In this document: one piece after another, positions 8,226 to 17,184 of the stretch
Numbering within the stretch: the stretch's first letter is position 1
Layout: the number at the start of each line of letters is the position of its first letter
NCBI GenBank assembly: GCA_036489975.1
Contig: DASXES010000030.1
Location: 4,803 to 68,802 of the forward strand
Origin: Roseiarcus sp036489975
GTDB lineage: Bacteria > Pseudomonadota > Alphaproteobacteria > Rhizobiales > Beijerinckiaceae
Reading direction: 5' to 3'
DNA: 64,000 nucleotides
Notes under the pieces: generated by a model
Told to the model about the DNA's origin: nothing
Database searches by the model: none
The model's input: the letters and a program-made list of their open reading frames with translations, nothing else
Program-made: the position numbers and the translations under genes

Positions 8226-8893
8226 AGCGGCGCGGGACGGTTTGACCCGCGTTCGTTGCGGCGAACGCCAAGGCGCGGAACGAAGGCCGTCTATCCACTG
8301 ACGCGCCGCGAGGCGAGCCGTCGGTGACAGTTACTCGACCCCAAATGCCGGCCTCGTCCTATAGCGCGCTCCGGTGGGCGCGTTCGGCGGGCGCATCTTG
8401 GTCGGCGAGAAGGCTTTGGGGATTCACGGACCCCTGGACCCAGCTTTGCGAACGGCGGCCTGAACGGATGAAGCGCGCTCATGGCGCGCGCTTAGGTCCG
8501 ATCGCGTCTAAGAGTCGGAATTGTCTTGTGTAAAAACAGAAATTGGGCTAATCTTTTCCCATGAGCAATCCTGGTTTTGCGAAGGCAGGTCGTGGCTTCC
8601 TCTCCCTCAGTTCCAGCGCCATGGAGGGAAGAGGCGGCGCGAAAAACCCTCGCTCGCTTTATCCCACGTAACCCATTGAAAAGTCTCGATTCGGACGAGA
8701 GAATCCAAAGAAATCCAAGGAAATCCAACGCCCGTTGAGCGGGGATTTCGCGGGCAAACGGCCCGCGCCAAGACAACCCAAACCGGCGGGATGAGCGCCC
8801 CGCCGGAAAGACGGCCGGCTCCGTGCATCGCGACCGGGAAGACGGCCGGCTCCGTCCCGCTGCGCACGTCCTGCGGCTTCGACGCCGTCGACG
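8226..8893. other. Intergenic region with hairpin and a dispersed repeat
   Basis: No convincing gene is seen in these 668 bases. There is a hairpin with an 8-base stem (8471-8478 with 8486-8493, AAGCGCGC/GCGCGCTT). A dispersed repeat occupies 8669-8729. The remainder is low in coding character on both strands and lies between two convergent genes. Confidence 0.6.
8669..8729 (+). repeat. Dispersed repeat with three tandem 10-base units
   Basis: The segment reads GTAACCCATTGAAAAG, then CTCGATTCGGACGAG, then three decamers of the type GAAATCCAAG (8700-8709, 8710-8719, 8720-8729). A related copy in the opposite orientation lies at 63534-63584 with only two decamers, and the core TTGAAAAGnCTCGATTCGGA recurs at 49402-49421. 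This shows a mobile or recombining repeat family with variable unit number. Confidence 0.6.
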
Positions 8894-9706
8894 CTACTTC
8901 TCGTCGAGGCGGAACTCCTGCGCCTCGACCACCGTCGTGCCGATCATCGTGCGCACCGAGACGCGGAAGGGAAACAGCACGTGGTCGCTGACGATCGGCG
9001 CCAGCCACACTTCCAGATCCTTGTTGTCGGCCATGAACTTGGTGGCCGGCCGGTCGCGGCGATGGCCGGAAATAGGGACGTAACGCGCCGCGCAGACCAC
9101 GACCGGGCCGCTGTAGCCTTTCACCGACACCTTGCGCTCGCCGACATAGGAGAGCGTGATGTCGAAGCGCGTATAGCCGTCGAAGATGGGAATCTTGCGA
9201 TCGCACGCGGCCGGAGACAGCATCGGCCCCGAGGCCGGCGCCGGAAGGATGACCGCGCCGACCGGATCGACAATGCCCCGTTCGTCGCCGGGGCCAAGGG
9301 GGACCCGATCCGGCTTCTCGTCAAACGGGGGCGAAATATCGATTCCGGTGACGGCGTTGTCGGCCAACGCCATGCGAATGGTGCGCGTCATGTGCGCATC
9401 CGCGGCGATCGTGGCGAAGGTCGCCGGCGACACATGGCCGCCGATGATGGCGCCCTTGCCGGCCGAAGCGCCATGGGCGTTGGCGAAGAGCTTGGCGACG
9501 CCCAGCAGTTTTGCGTTGCCCGCGATTGCGTAGCTGGTCGGGGTGAGGTCCGCGCTGAGGTTGACCGCGCCGATCGGAAGACCGATCAGCGACACGCGGT
9601 AGCTCGCGTGCAGCACGTCGGCGCCCGCGCCCGCCGTCCAGGCGAGCGCCGCCGTCAGTCCGGCAGCGGCCAATCCCAGGCGCGCCCAGGGCGATCGCGG
9701 CGCCAT
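8894..9706 (-). CDS. DUF3108 domain protein, exported
   Basis: This 270-residue protein has an N-terminal signal peptide (Arg-rich start, hydrophobic LGLAAAGLTAALAWTAGAGA, cleavage near residue 24) and then a DUF3108 beta-rich domain beginning with the typical HASYRVSLIGLPIGAVNL strand pair. The middle contains the family pattern ending in the central VVCAARY strand and the C-terminal KDLEVWLAP strand. DUF3108 proteins are periplasmic and their function is unknown. The ATG at 9706 is chosen because the signal peptide begins there; the open frame continues upstream without signal character. Confidence 0.8.
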   Translation of the reverse strand: MAPRSPWARLGLAAAGLTAALAWTAGAGADVLHASYRVSLIGLPIGAVNLSADLTPTSYAIAGNAKLLGVAKLFANAHGASAGKGAIIGGHVSPATFATIAADAHMTRTIRMALADNAVTGIDISPPFDEKPDRVPLGPGDERGIVDPVGAVILPAPASGPMLSPAACDRKIPIFDGYTRFDITLSYVGERKVSVKGYSGPVVVCAARYVPISGHRRDRPATKFMADNKDLEVWLAPIVSDHVLFPFRVSVRTMIGTTVVEAQEFRLDEK

Positions 9707-9872
9707 AATCCAATCTCCAAATCCGGCGTTTGCAGCGCATTGAACGGTGATTGCGCAGAAATTCCGGCGCAGACGAGGCCGACTCAAGGGCAAGCCAGCT
9801 TGAGCAAAAAAGTCATCCGTGGCCAGTGTCAAGACCTTGCGGCGGGCCCGCGCGCCGACTTAACATCCCTCC

Positions 9873-10379
9873 ATGGTCGAGACGGTCATTTCCATTCGCG
9901 CTGCGCGACTCGGCGACGAGGGCGAAATTGCGTCCGTTCACGACGCGGCGTGGCGCGAGGCCTATCGGGGGGTCATTCCGGGCCGGGAGCTCGAGCGCAT
10001 GATCGCGCGCAGAGGTCCGACGTGGTGGCGCCTCGCCATCGCGCGCCGGACGCCGCTGCTGGTGCTCGAATTCGGCGATTCGGTCGTCGGCTATGTGAGC
10101 TATGGACGCAACCGCGTGCCGGCGCTCGGCTACGGCGGCGAGATCTTTGAGCTTTATCTGGCGCCAGAGTGCCAGGGGTGCGGCTTCGGGCGGCGCATGT
10201 TCGAGGCGGCTCGCAAGGATCTGGCGGGTCATGGATTGTCGAACCTCGTCGTCTGGGCGCTGGCGGACAACGAGCGCGCGGTCGGATTTTACCGCCGGCT
10301 GGGCGGCCGGGTCCTGCGGCGGGCGCGCGAGACCTTCGGCGGGCAGCAACGCGATCGGATTGCTTTCGGCTTCGGCTGA
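9873..10379 (+). CDS. GNAT-family N-acetyltransferase
   Basis: This is a 168-residue protein with the GNAT fold: an N-terminal strand ISIRAARLGDE, motif A with the acetyl-CoA pyrophosphate loop CQGCGFGRRM near residue 105, and motif B VVWALADNERAVGFYRRLGG. The acceptor cannot be predicted. It stands 49 bases before ppa and in the same direction, so the two may share a transcript. The ATG follows TAACATCCCTCC, which has no strong Shine-Dalgarno sequence. Confidence 0.85.
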   Translation: MVETVISIRAARLGDEGEIASVHDAAWREAYRGVIPGRELERMIARRGPTWWRLAIARRTPLLVLEFGDSVVGYVSYGRNRVPALGYGGEIFELYLAPECQGCGFGRRMFEAARKDLAGHGLSNLVVWALADNERAVGFYRRLGGRVLRRARETFGGQQRDRIAFGFG

Positions 10380-10428
10380 AGGCTGGCCTTTCCCGCAAGG
10401 GGCGCGGACGCGATTTGGGAGGGTCGAC

Positions 10429-10983
10429 GTGAATCTGAACGCCATCTCGATCGGCAAAAACGCGCCCCATGACGTCAATGTCGTCATCGAGGTGCCGATC
10501 GGCGGCGAGCCAATCAAGTACGAAATGGACAAGGAGAGCGGCGCGCTGCAGGTCGACCGCTTTCTCTACACCTCGATGCGATATCCCGGAAATTACGGCT
10601 TCATCCCCCATACGCTCTCCGACGACGGCGATCCCTGCGACGTGATCGTCGCCAACACGCGCGCGATCATTCCCGGCGCCGTGATGAGCTGCCGGATCGT
10701 CGGCGTTCTCCTGATGGAGGACGAGCAGGGGGGCGACGAGAAGCTTCTGGCGGTGCCGTCGGCGAAGCTCACCCAGCGCTATGCGCATGTGAAGAACTAC
10801 TCGGACCTGCCGGCGATCACGCTCCAGCAGATTGAGCATTTCTTCGCCCATTATAAGGATCTCGAGCCCAACAAGTGGGTGAAGATCGTCCGCTGGGGCG
10901 ACGCCGACGAGGCGCGCGCGCTGATTCTCGAGGGCGTCGAGCGGGCGAAAAAGGCGAAGCGCGCCGAAAAGGCCGAGGGCTGA
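10429..10983 (+). CDS. ppa: Inorganic pyrophosphatase (family I)
   Basis: The 184-residue enzyme hydrolyses pyrophosphate to phosphate and so drives biosynthetic reactions. The signature DDGDPCD at residues 65-71 holds the magnesium-binding aspartates, and the flanking YPGNYGFIP is also conserved. The length fits family I bacterial enzymes (about 175), with a Lys/Arg/Glu-rich C-terminal tail of about 10 residues. The GTG at 10429 is chosen because it is preceded by GGGAGGG and begins directly before the conserved N-terminus; upstream in-frame sequence belongs to the GNAT gene. Confidence 0.95.
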   Translation: MNLNAISIGKNAPHDVNVVIEVPIGGEPIKYEMDKESGALQVDRFLYTSMRYPGNYGFIPHTLSDDGDPCDVIVANTRAIIPGAVMSCRIVGVLLMEDEQGGDEKLLAVPSAKLTQRYAHVKNYSDLPAITLQQIEHFFAHYKDLEPNKWVKIVRWGDADEARALILEGVERAKKAKRAEKAEG

Positions 10984-11211
10984 CCCTTAGGGGTTTCGCC
11001 GCTCGGCTTGACAATCGGCCGGGCTTGGAGCCTCGATACGAGGCTAGCGAAACCTGAAGCCGCTGGCGATGGGGACGTCATACGTTTGACGCGAGGCTAG
11101 GCGAGCGACGCGCGTCGAACGCGGTTGCGCGCGTTGAACAAAGAAGGCGGTCTTCGCGAGATCGAACGCGCGAGGCCAGCCGGCGCCAATCACGCGAGGG
11201 AGGAGAACCAC

Positions 11212-12192
11212 ATGCGCAAGCGCTTAGGTTTAGCCATGGCGGCCGGGCTCGCCGTGGCCTTCGTGGCGCAGAGCGCCCTCGCCGCAAAGCTCAAGATCGG
11301 CTTTCTGCCCGGGGTCGTCGATCCGTTCTACCAGGTCATGCAGCTCGGCGTGGAAACGGCGGCAAAAGAGATTGGCGCCGAGGTTGTCACGCAGATTCCG
11401 CCGACCTGGGGCGTCAGCGTCCAGACGCCGATCCTCGATTCGATGGTCGCGCGCGGCGACCTCAACTACATCATCACAGCCCCGACCGATAAGGACCAGA
11501 TGGTGGGCCCGCTCAAGGCGGCCGTCGACGCCGGCATTAAGGTCATCACCGTCGACACGTTCCTCGGCGACGGCGATTACGCCAAAGGCCCGGTCAAGTT
11601 TCCGATCAGCGACATTGGTTCGGACAACGTCGAGGGCGGCCGCATCGCGGCGCGCGGACTAGCCAAGGCGATCGGCGGCAAGGGAACGGTTTACATCAAT
11701 TCGACCAATCCCAACGTGAGCTCGGTCGAGGGCCGCGTGCAAGGCTTCAAGGAGGTGATGGCGAAGGAATTTCCCGACATCAAGGTGCTCGGGCCCGACT
11801 TCAATCTCGACAGCGAGAACACGGCGGCGCAACAGACCGCAGCGATTCTTGCGCGCCAGCCCGATCTCGCGGGCGTGTTTGGCGCAAATGTGTTCAGCGC
11901 CGGAGGCGCCGGCACGGCGGTCGTCAACGCAGGCCTGGGCGGCCACGTTCAGGTTGTCGCCTATGACGCGACCAAACAGGCGATCGAAATGTTGGACAAA
12001 GGCGTTGTGACGCAGGTCCTGGCGCAGAAGCCGTTCGACATGGGCTATCTCGCGGTCATGTTCGCCGCGGCTGACGCAGCTGGCGTCACCAGCCTGCCTC
12101 GCCGCGTCGAAACGGGCTTCGCCATCATCGACAAGGACAACGTGAAAGACCCTGCGATCGCCCGCTTCATCTATCAGGTCCCCGGCAAGTAG
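11212..12192 (+). CDS. Sugar-type ABC transporter substrate-binding protein (CUT2/RbsB-like)
   Basis: This 326-residue periplasmic binding protein has a signal peptide (MRKRLGLAMAAGLAVAFVAQ, cleavage after SALAA) and a type I periplasmic fold as in ribose- and fructose-binding proteins. The pattern KIGFLPGVVDPFYQVMQLG at the mature N-terminus is the usual first strand and helix of RbsB/FrcB proteins. The ATG at 11212 has AGGGAGGAG in front; an in-frame extension upstream has no signal peptide. Together with the permease and ATPase downstream it forms one import operon. The substrate is unknown, with pentoses, hexoses or nucleosides all possible. Confidence 0.88.
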   Translation: MRKRLGLAMAAGLAVAFVAQSALAAKLKIGFLPGVVDPFYQVMQLGVETAAKEIGAEVVTQIPPTWGVSVQTPILDSMVARGDLNYIITAPTDKDQMVGPLKAAVDAGIKVITVDTFLGDGDYAKGPVKFPISDIGSDNVEGGRIAARGLAKAIGGKGTVYINSTNPNVSSVEGRVQGFKEVMAKEFPDIKVLGPDFNLDSENTAAQQTAAILARQPDLAGVFGANVFSAGGAGTAVVNAGLGGHVQVVAYDATKQAIEMLDKGVVTQVLAQKPFDMGYLAVMFAAADAAGVTSLPRRVETGFAIIDKDNVKDPAIARFIYQVPGK

Positions 12193-12305
12193 CCCGGCTT
12201 GCGGTTTTCGGCCCCATCGCCGCGCCCTCTCCTGCGCCCGGAAGAGGCGCCCTTTACGCGCCTGCGTGAGAAGACGGCCGGCGAGCGCGGCGATATGAGG
12301 CGGCT

Positions 12306-13463
12306 GTGACGGAACGCGCCTCGAGGGCGAGCCTCGTGCGGGCCGCCGCCGCCTCGGGCGTCCGCACGCCGGCGCAGCGGGCCGTTCTGTTCCTGAGCAG
12401 CATCTGGGCGTGGCTGTTCCTAGCGCTTCTCGTGCTGTTCTTCGTCGCCGCCGTGCCGCTGACGACTGGCGGCGCGGTCAATTTCCTCACCGTGCGCAAC
12501 TCGCAGAACATTCTGGTCGCGATCATTCCAGTGCTGCTGCTGGGCCTCGGTCAGACCTTCGTCATCATCGCCGCCGGCATTGATCTCTCGGTCGGTTGGG
12601 TCATGAGCCTCGCCTCGGTGCTGTCGGCGCTCGCGCTGCGATCGGCGTTCGACGGCGGCCTCCCGCTTTTCCCCTCGGTCGTCATTGGCCTCATCGCCGC
12701 CGTCGGGGGCGCGGCGGCGGTCGGCCTCGTCAACGGGGTCATCATTGCAAAACTGAAGGTTCCGGCCTTCATCGTGACACTGGGAACCTCGTTCATCGTA
12801 CGCGGAATCGCCTATCTCATGAGCGAGAACACGACCGTGATCGGCTTGCCGTCCGGCATCCGCGCCTACGGCAATGACGCGCTCCTTTACTATATCTCGG
12901 GACAGGGCGGCGGGCTCTATTTCCTTGAGCGACCGGAAGTGAAGGGAGAACTCCTGCGTCACATGGACGCCATCCTGCCCTATCCGGTCGTGATGACGGC
13001 GTTCGTCGTCGCCTGGGCGATTTTCCTGCTCCACCGGACGCAATTCGGACGCCACGTCTACGCCATCGGCGGCAGCAGGGACGCCGCGGCGCGCAGCGGC
13101 ATCCCCGTCGATCGGCGCGTGATCGCGATCTACATTCTGTCGGCCGCAACCTCCGGGATCGCCGGTTTCCTGTCGACCCTGCGCTTCACCGCCGGCTCGG
13201 CCGTGATCGGCGATCCGCTGCTCTTAAGCTCGATCGCCGCGGTCATCATCGGCGGCGTGAGCCTGTTCGGCGGCGCCGGCACGGTCATCGGCACCGTGAT
13301 CGGCGCCCTCATCATCGCTGTCCTGACCACTGGGCTCGTCATGCTCAACGTCGAGGCGTTCTGGCAATTCATCGTGGTCGGAACGGTCGTCATCGTCGCG
13401 GTGCTGATCGATCAGTCGCGCGACCTCATCACCGGCCGCGCGGGCGCGGGCGCCTCGCGATGA
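12306..13463 (+). CDS. ABC transporter permease (CUT2/RbsC-like)
   Basis: The 385-residue membrane protein has about ten hydrophobic helices and the RbsC-family sequence GIDLSVGWVMSLASVLSA, where the permease contacts the ATPase and forms the pathway. A second hallmark is YAIGGSRDAAARSGIPVDR in the cytoplasmic loop. The N-terminal 40 residues are an Ala/Arg-rich extension. The gene starts at GTG 12306, 113 bases after the binding-protein gene, and its stop overlaps the ATPase start by 4 bases. It acts with the flanking genes in uptake of a sugar-like compound. Confidence 0.88.
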   Translation: MTERASRASLVRAAAASGVRTPAQRAVLFLSSIWAWLFLALLVLFFVAAVPLTTGGAVNFLTVRNSQNILVAIIPVLLLGLGQTFVIIAAGIDLSVGWVMSLASVLSALALRSAFDGGLPLFPSVVIGLIAAVGGAAAVGLVNGVIIAKLKVPAFIVTLGTSFIVRGIAYLMSENTTVIGLPSGIRAYGNDALLYYISGQGGGLYFLERPEVKGELLRHMDAILPYPVVMTAFVVAWAIFLLHRTQFGRHVYAIGGSRDAAARSGIPVDRRVIAIYILSAATSGIAGFLSTLRFTAGSAVIGDPLLLSSIAAVIIGGVSLFGGAGTVIGTVIGALIIAVLTTGLVMLNVEAFWQFIVVGTVVIVAVLIDQSRDLITGRAGAGASR

Positions 13464-14221
13464 GCGAGCCGTTGCTCTCCGTCCGCGGCCTCACGAAAAT
13501 CTTCGGCGGCCTCGTCGCCGTCGACAACGTGAGTTTCGACGTCGCGCCCGGCGAGGTGGTCGGCCTGCTCGGCGACAACGGCGCGGGCAAGTCGACGCTC
13601 ATCAAATGCATCTCCGGCGTCCACGCGGCGGAAGACGGTGAGATCGTCTTCGACGGCGAGCCGGTTCGATTCGCAAGTCCGATGGAGGCGCGCCGCGCGG
13701 GCGTCGAGACCATCTACCAGGACCTTGCGCTCGCCAACAATCTCGACGTCGGCGCGAACATCTTCCTCGGCCGCGAGGTCAAGACGCGCCATTTCGGCGG
13801 CCTCGTCCAGACTCTCGACGACAGGCGTATGCGCGACGAATCGCGGCAGACGCTCGACTTGCTGCAGATCCGTATCCCCACCCTGACCCAGCCGATCGAG
13901 AAGCTGTCGGGCGGCCAGCGCCAGGCGGTGGCGATCGCGCGGGCGGTCTATTGGGACGCGCGGCTCATGATCATGGACGAGCCGACCAACAATCTCGGCG
14001 TGCCCGAGCAGCATAAGGTGCTCGAGCTGATCCGCACGCTTAAGGGCCGCGGCGTTCCAGTGATCCTCATCACCCATGTGATGCCGGACGCGCTTGCGGT
14101 CACCGACCGCATAATCGTCATGCACCGCGGCCGGAAGGTCGCGGAGAAGTTCACCGCCCGCACCAACGCCGAGGAGCTGGTGCAATATATGGTTGGCGCG
14201 CGAGGGGACGCGGCGACGTGA
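13460..14221 (+). CDS. ABC transporter ATP-binding protein (single-domain, FrcA-like)
   Basis: The 253-residue ATPase has the Walker A motif GDNGAGKST at residues 38-46, the ABC signature LSGGQRQ, and Walker B MIMDEPTNNLG. In contrast to RbsA it has only one nucleotide-binding domain, like FrcA of rhizobial fructose import, so two copies would be needed per transporter. The start overlaps the permease stop by 4 bases (ATGA). A flavin monooxygenase gene follows after 60 bases on the same strand, which suggests that the imported compound or its products might be oxidised, although this is a guess. Confidence 0.88.
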   Translation: MSEPLLSVRGLTKIFGGLVAVDNVSFDVAPGEVVGLLGDNGAGKSTLIKCISGVHAAEDGEIVFDGEPVRFASPMEARRAGVETIYQDLALANNLDVGANIFLGREVKTRHFGGLVQTLDDRRMRDESRQTLDLLQIRIPTLTQPIEKLSGGQRQAVAIARAVYWDARLMIMDEPTNNLGVPEQHKVLELIRTLKGRGVPVILITHVMPDALAVTDRIIVMHRGRKVAEKFTARTNAEELVQYMVGARGDAAT

Positions 14222-14281
14222 GGCTGGACGGCGCTATCGCACGGGTTTGCTGGCTGGTAGACTTGGCGCGGGAGGAGCGGC

Positions 14282-15424
14282 TTGGTCCAATCCTGCGACG
14301 CCATCGTCATCGGGGCGGGTCCCGCCGGTCTCGCCACGGCGGCGGCGCTTCAGGCGCGCGGTCTCGACGCGGCGATCCTCGAGAAGTCGGATGCAGTCGG
14401 CGCGGTCTGGCGACGACATTACGATCGCCTCCATCTGCATACCGATCGCGCCCGCTCCGGCCTCCCGGGCCTGCCGATACCGAAGGCTTACGGCCGCTAT
14501 CCCTCCCGCGCGCGGGTCGTCGAATATCTCGAGGCCTATGCAGCCAGGTTTGGCCTGGAGCCCGTCTTCGACGCGCCTGTTTGCGCAGTGCGGCGTGAAG
14601 GTCGCATGTGGCGCGCGGAAGCGGGCGAGAACTCGAGAGCCGCGCCCATCGTTGTTGTCGCGACCGGCTGGGCCGACTCCCCTCATGCGCCGACATGGCC
14701 CGGGATGGAGACCTTCAGCGGGGTCGTCCTGCATTCGAGCCGCTATCGCAATCCGGCTCCCTTCGCTGGAAAACGCGTGCTCGTGGTCGGCTACGGCAAT
14801 TCGGGCGCCGAGATCGCGCTCGATCTCGCCGAAGCCGGGATTGACGTCGCCCTTTCGGTCCGCAGCGCCGTCAACGTCGTTCCGCGCGAGCTCTTCGGCA
14901 TGCCGATCCTCGTCTTTCCGACCGCTGAGCAACGGCTCCCGCCGCGTCTGGCTGACGCGATCAACGCGCCCTTGGTCCGATATGCGATCGGTTCGATTGA
15001 AAAGCTCGGCCTGAAGCGCGCGGCAAAGGGGCCGTTGCAATCCATCGCAGAGGACGGGCGCGCGCCGCTCATCGACGTCGGCACGCTCGACGCGATACGC
15101 GACGGACGGATCAAGATTCGCGGCGACATCGCAGGCCTGGAGCGCGAGCACGTCGCCTTCCAGCGCTCACCCGCCGAGCGCTTCGATGCGATCATTCTCG
15201 CGACCGGCTTCCGGCCGGATCTGCGCCCGCTCCTGCCCGACGCCAAGGGCGTGCTGGGCGCGGCCGGAACGCCGCTGGTCAGCGGCCGACCGACAGCGGA
15301 GCCCGGCCTCTTCTTCTGCGGCGCGATTCCCTCGGCGCTAGGGCAATTTCGGCAGATCAACATCGAAGCGCGAAGCATCGCCGACGCCGCGGCCCGATCG
15401 CTCAGCGCCGCGGCGCTCGGTTAG
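14282..15424 (+). CDS. Flavin-containing monooxygenase (YUCCA-like FAD/NAD(P)-dependent)
   Basis: This 380-residue flavoprotein has an FAD-binding GAGPAG motif near residue 12, the flavin monooxygenase fingerprint region with HLHTDR and the second NAD(P) motif GYGNSG near residue 169, and the ATGFRPD motif at the C-terminal end. These match the class B flavin monooxygenase family that includes plant YUCCA enzymes and bacterial amine or carboxylate oxygenases. The substrate is unknown. The TTG start at 14282 has GGGAGGAG 5 bases upstream. It begins shortly after the ABC importer operon and may be co-transcribed with it. Confidence 0.8.
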   Translation: MVQSCDAIVIGAGPAGLATAAALQARGLDAAILEKSDAVGAVWRRHYDRLHLHTDRARSGLPGLPIPKAYGRYPSRARVVEYLEAYAARFGLEPVFDAPVCAVRREGRMWRAEAGENSRAAPIVVVATGWADSPHAPTWPGMETFSGVVLHSSRYRNPAPFAGKRVLVVGYGNSGAEIALDLAEAGIDVALSVRSAVNVVPRELFGMPILVFPTAEQRLPPRLADAINAPLVRYAIGSIEKLGLKRAAKGPLQSIAEDGRAPLIDVGTLDAIRDGRIKIRGDIAGLEREHVAFQRSPAERFDAIILATGFRPDLRPLLPDAKGVLGAAGTPLVSGRPTAEPGLFFCGAIPSALGQFRQINIEARSIADAAARSLSAAALG

Positions 15425-15463
15425 ACGATCAGCCTGGAGGCGCGCGCCCGAACCGCGGCGCCG

Positions 15464-15934
15464 TCATTTCTTCATCTTGAGCGCGCCGCCGTCGAATGTC
15501 GTCACCATGGCCTGCATCAAGCCATTTTTGGTGATGTAGGCGTCCGAGCCGCGGTAGGGCTCGGCAAGGAAGTCCGCCGTCGCGACCCATTGAGTGGCGA
15601 AGGTGTCGCCTATCGTGGCGCTGCGTTCGACCTTGAAATTGATGCCCTTCAGTCCGCCGTCCTTTGAATCCTTGCAGAACCCTGCGAACATCTCGCCGAT
15701 CGCTTTCCTCCCCGCGACGACAGCGCCGCCGGGCAGGTTGATTTGCCCATCGTCCGGATATTGGGCGACGATGCGATTCCAGTCACAATGATTGAGCGCG
15801 TCCATGTGCTCGTCCAGCACTGCCTGAGCCGTGGGTTGGGGCTTGATCTCGGGCAGTGCCGACTGCGCCATTGCAATCACAGGCGCAGCAACCGCGAAAC
15901 CCATCCCCGCAAGCAGAATGATCCGATGCTTCAT
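15464..15934 (-). CDS. Exported SnoaL-like (SgcJ/EcaC family) protein
   Basis: The 156-residue product has a signal peptide (MKHRIILLAGMGFAVAAPVI, cleavage after AMA-Q) and a compact alpha/beta fold with the NTF2/SnoaL-type pattern of an N-terminal helix containing LDEHMDALNHCDW and a following RIVAQYPDDGQINLPGG. Such proteins bind small hydrophobic compounds or act as cyclases/isomerases; an exported version may be a stress or binding protein. The ATG at 15934 has GGAGG 4 bases upstream. It is convergent with the monooxygenase gene, 39 bases away. Confidence 0.7.
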   Translation of the reverse strand: MKHRIILLAGMGFAVAAPVIAMAQSALPEIKPQPTAQAVLDEHMDALNHCDWNRIVAQYPDDGQINLPGGAVVAGRKAIGEMFAGFCKDSKDGGLKGINFKVERSATIGDTFATQWVATADFLAEPYRGSDAYITKNGLMQAMVTTFDGGALKMKK

Positions 15935-16236
15935 ATCGTCCTCCCGAGAGTTTCTTTTGCGCATCTCGGGCGTCGGGACCAAGTCAGACACGCCGTAACC
16001 CGGAGAAACGCCCAACCCGCGCAGAGCCGAGCGTACTCTCGGCCAAATGCGCCGGCAACTTCGTCCTATTCCGTCGCGCCTCTGACAAGCTCATCGACCC
16101 GGGCCCAAACCGTCTCGCTCGCCGGACCCAAACGGTGTTCATCGAACAGATCCGCGTTGTCGGCTGCCTCGAGGTTGATCTCGCGGGTGCGCTAGCCATT
16201 GGCGCGCGCCTCCGCGACACCGTTTTCGCTTGGCGC
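15935..16236. other. Intergenic region with a gene fragment
   Basis: This 302-base gap holds the promoter region of the SnoaL-like gene and, at 16066-16191, a 41-codon protein-like fragment on the minus strand that has no start of its own. The rest shows no clear signal. Confidence 0.5.
16066..16191 (-). pseudogene. Unidentified C-terminal protein fragment
   Basis: Read on the minus strand, 41 codons between two in-frame TAG stops encode EINLEAADNADLFDEHRLGP followed by a Trp-containing helix ending in VDELVRGATE. The composition (acidic, amphipathic, regular) is unlike random GC-rich DNA, and there is no start codon. It looks like the C-terminal remnant of a gene whose upstream part is lost or frameshifted. 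I do not recognise the family. Confidence 0.3.
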
Positions 16237-17052
16237 CTACCTCCCCCGCAGCGCAACCGCGGTCTGGACGATCGCGGCGATCAGTTCGAGCACGATCAGG
16301 ATCACGATCGCCGCTTCGAGCCGTGTGGAGCGGTCCGCGTCGATGATGTCGGTCAGCGCCTGCGCGGTGTCGCCGATCACCTCGAGCTTGCGCTTCAAGA
16401 CGTCGGCGCGCTCGGCGAGCTCGTATTCGTCCGTAAGGCGCGCATAGAGCCGCTCAAGCTCGGGATGGTCCCACAGCACGTCCGGCTTCTCCTCGACCGC
16501 GACGCGGCCCGAGACGCGGTGCTGCGCGAGCAGCGCCTGGCCGATGAGCCGAAGCATCGCGCGGCGGCGGAACGGCGGCCGGCCGGTCGCCGCAAGCTTT
16601 TCGGCGAACGGCTCGATCACGTCGAACACCGCATTGACCTCGCGCTCGTCGCGGGCCAGCGCCACGGTCTTGGCGAGCGCATCGGCGATGACCAGAAAGC
16701 GGGGCGGCGAAAGGTTCTTGATCTGGATCGGGCCGCCCAAGGCCTTCTGCTCATCGCTGTCGGGCGCGATTTCGAGCACCGCCGTCTCGTCGTCGCCAAG
16801 CGCCCTCGCGCCGCTGACGCGCGACCTGAGCTTCGCCAGCAGATCCTCTTCCTCAAGCGGGGTCAGACCGACCATCACCGCAACGCCAAAGCGGAACAAA
16901 GCCGCCATACCCCGTTCGCCAACCCGGAAGGCGAGCGGCAGCGATGAGATCATGTCAGGACGCTCAAGGCCGCCGGTGTCGATGCGCTCGCCGACGATGA
17001 GGGCGCGCGCGGTCAGCCGCGTGGGAGCCATAACAGGCGAGGCGTCGGTCAT
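16237..17052 (-). CDS. RMD1/YagE-family (DUF155) protein
   Basis: The 271-residue protein belongs to the RMD1/DUF155 family, known from yeast Rmd1/Rmd8 and bacterial YagE. The usual pattern is an N-terminal alpha/beta part, a long helical region (residues 160-235) with the family sequence SGRVAVEEKPDVLWDHPELE, and one C-terminal hydrophobic helix (residues 243-265, AIVILIVLELIAAIVQTAVA) that anchors it in the membrane. The role in bacteria is not established; the eukaryotic relatives work at the mitochondrial inner membrane. It stands alone between the SnoaL-like gene and the divergent cupin gene. Confidence 0.8.
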   Translation of the reverse strand: MTDASPVMAPTRLTARALIVGERIDTGGLERPDMISSLPLAFRVGERGMAALFRFGVAVMVGLTPLEEEDLLAKLRSRVSGARALGDDETAVLEIAPDSDEQKALGGPIQIKNLSPPRFLVIADALAKTVALARDEREVNAVFDVIEPFAEKLAATGRPPFRRRAMLRLIGQALLAQHRVSGRVAVEEKPDVLWDHPELERLYARLTDEYELAERADVLKRKLEVIGDTAQALTDIIDADRSTRLEAAIVILIVLELIAAIVQTAVALRGR

Positions 17053-17184
17053 GGCGGAGAGCTTACGGCGGCAAGCGCGCCGTCGCCAGCGGCGGCTGTC
17101 CCGCGCCCGCCTTTGACTGTAAACTGACGGGGAGCGCGCGTTTGTTGACAGCGCGCTCCTGAAAGCGGGTCATGGAGAGCGGCC

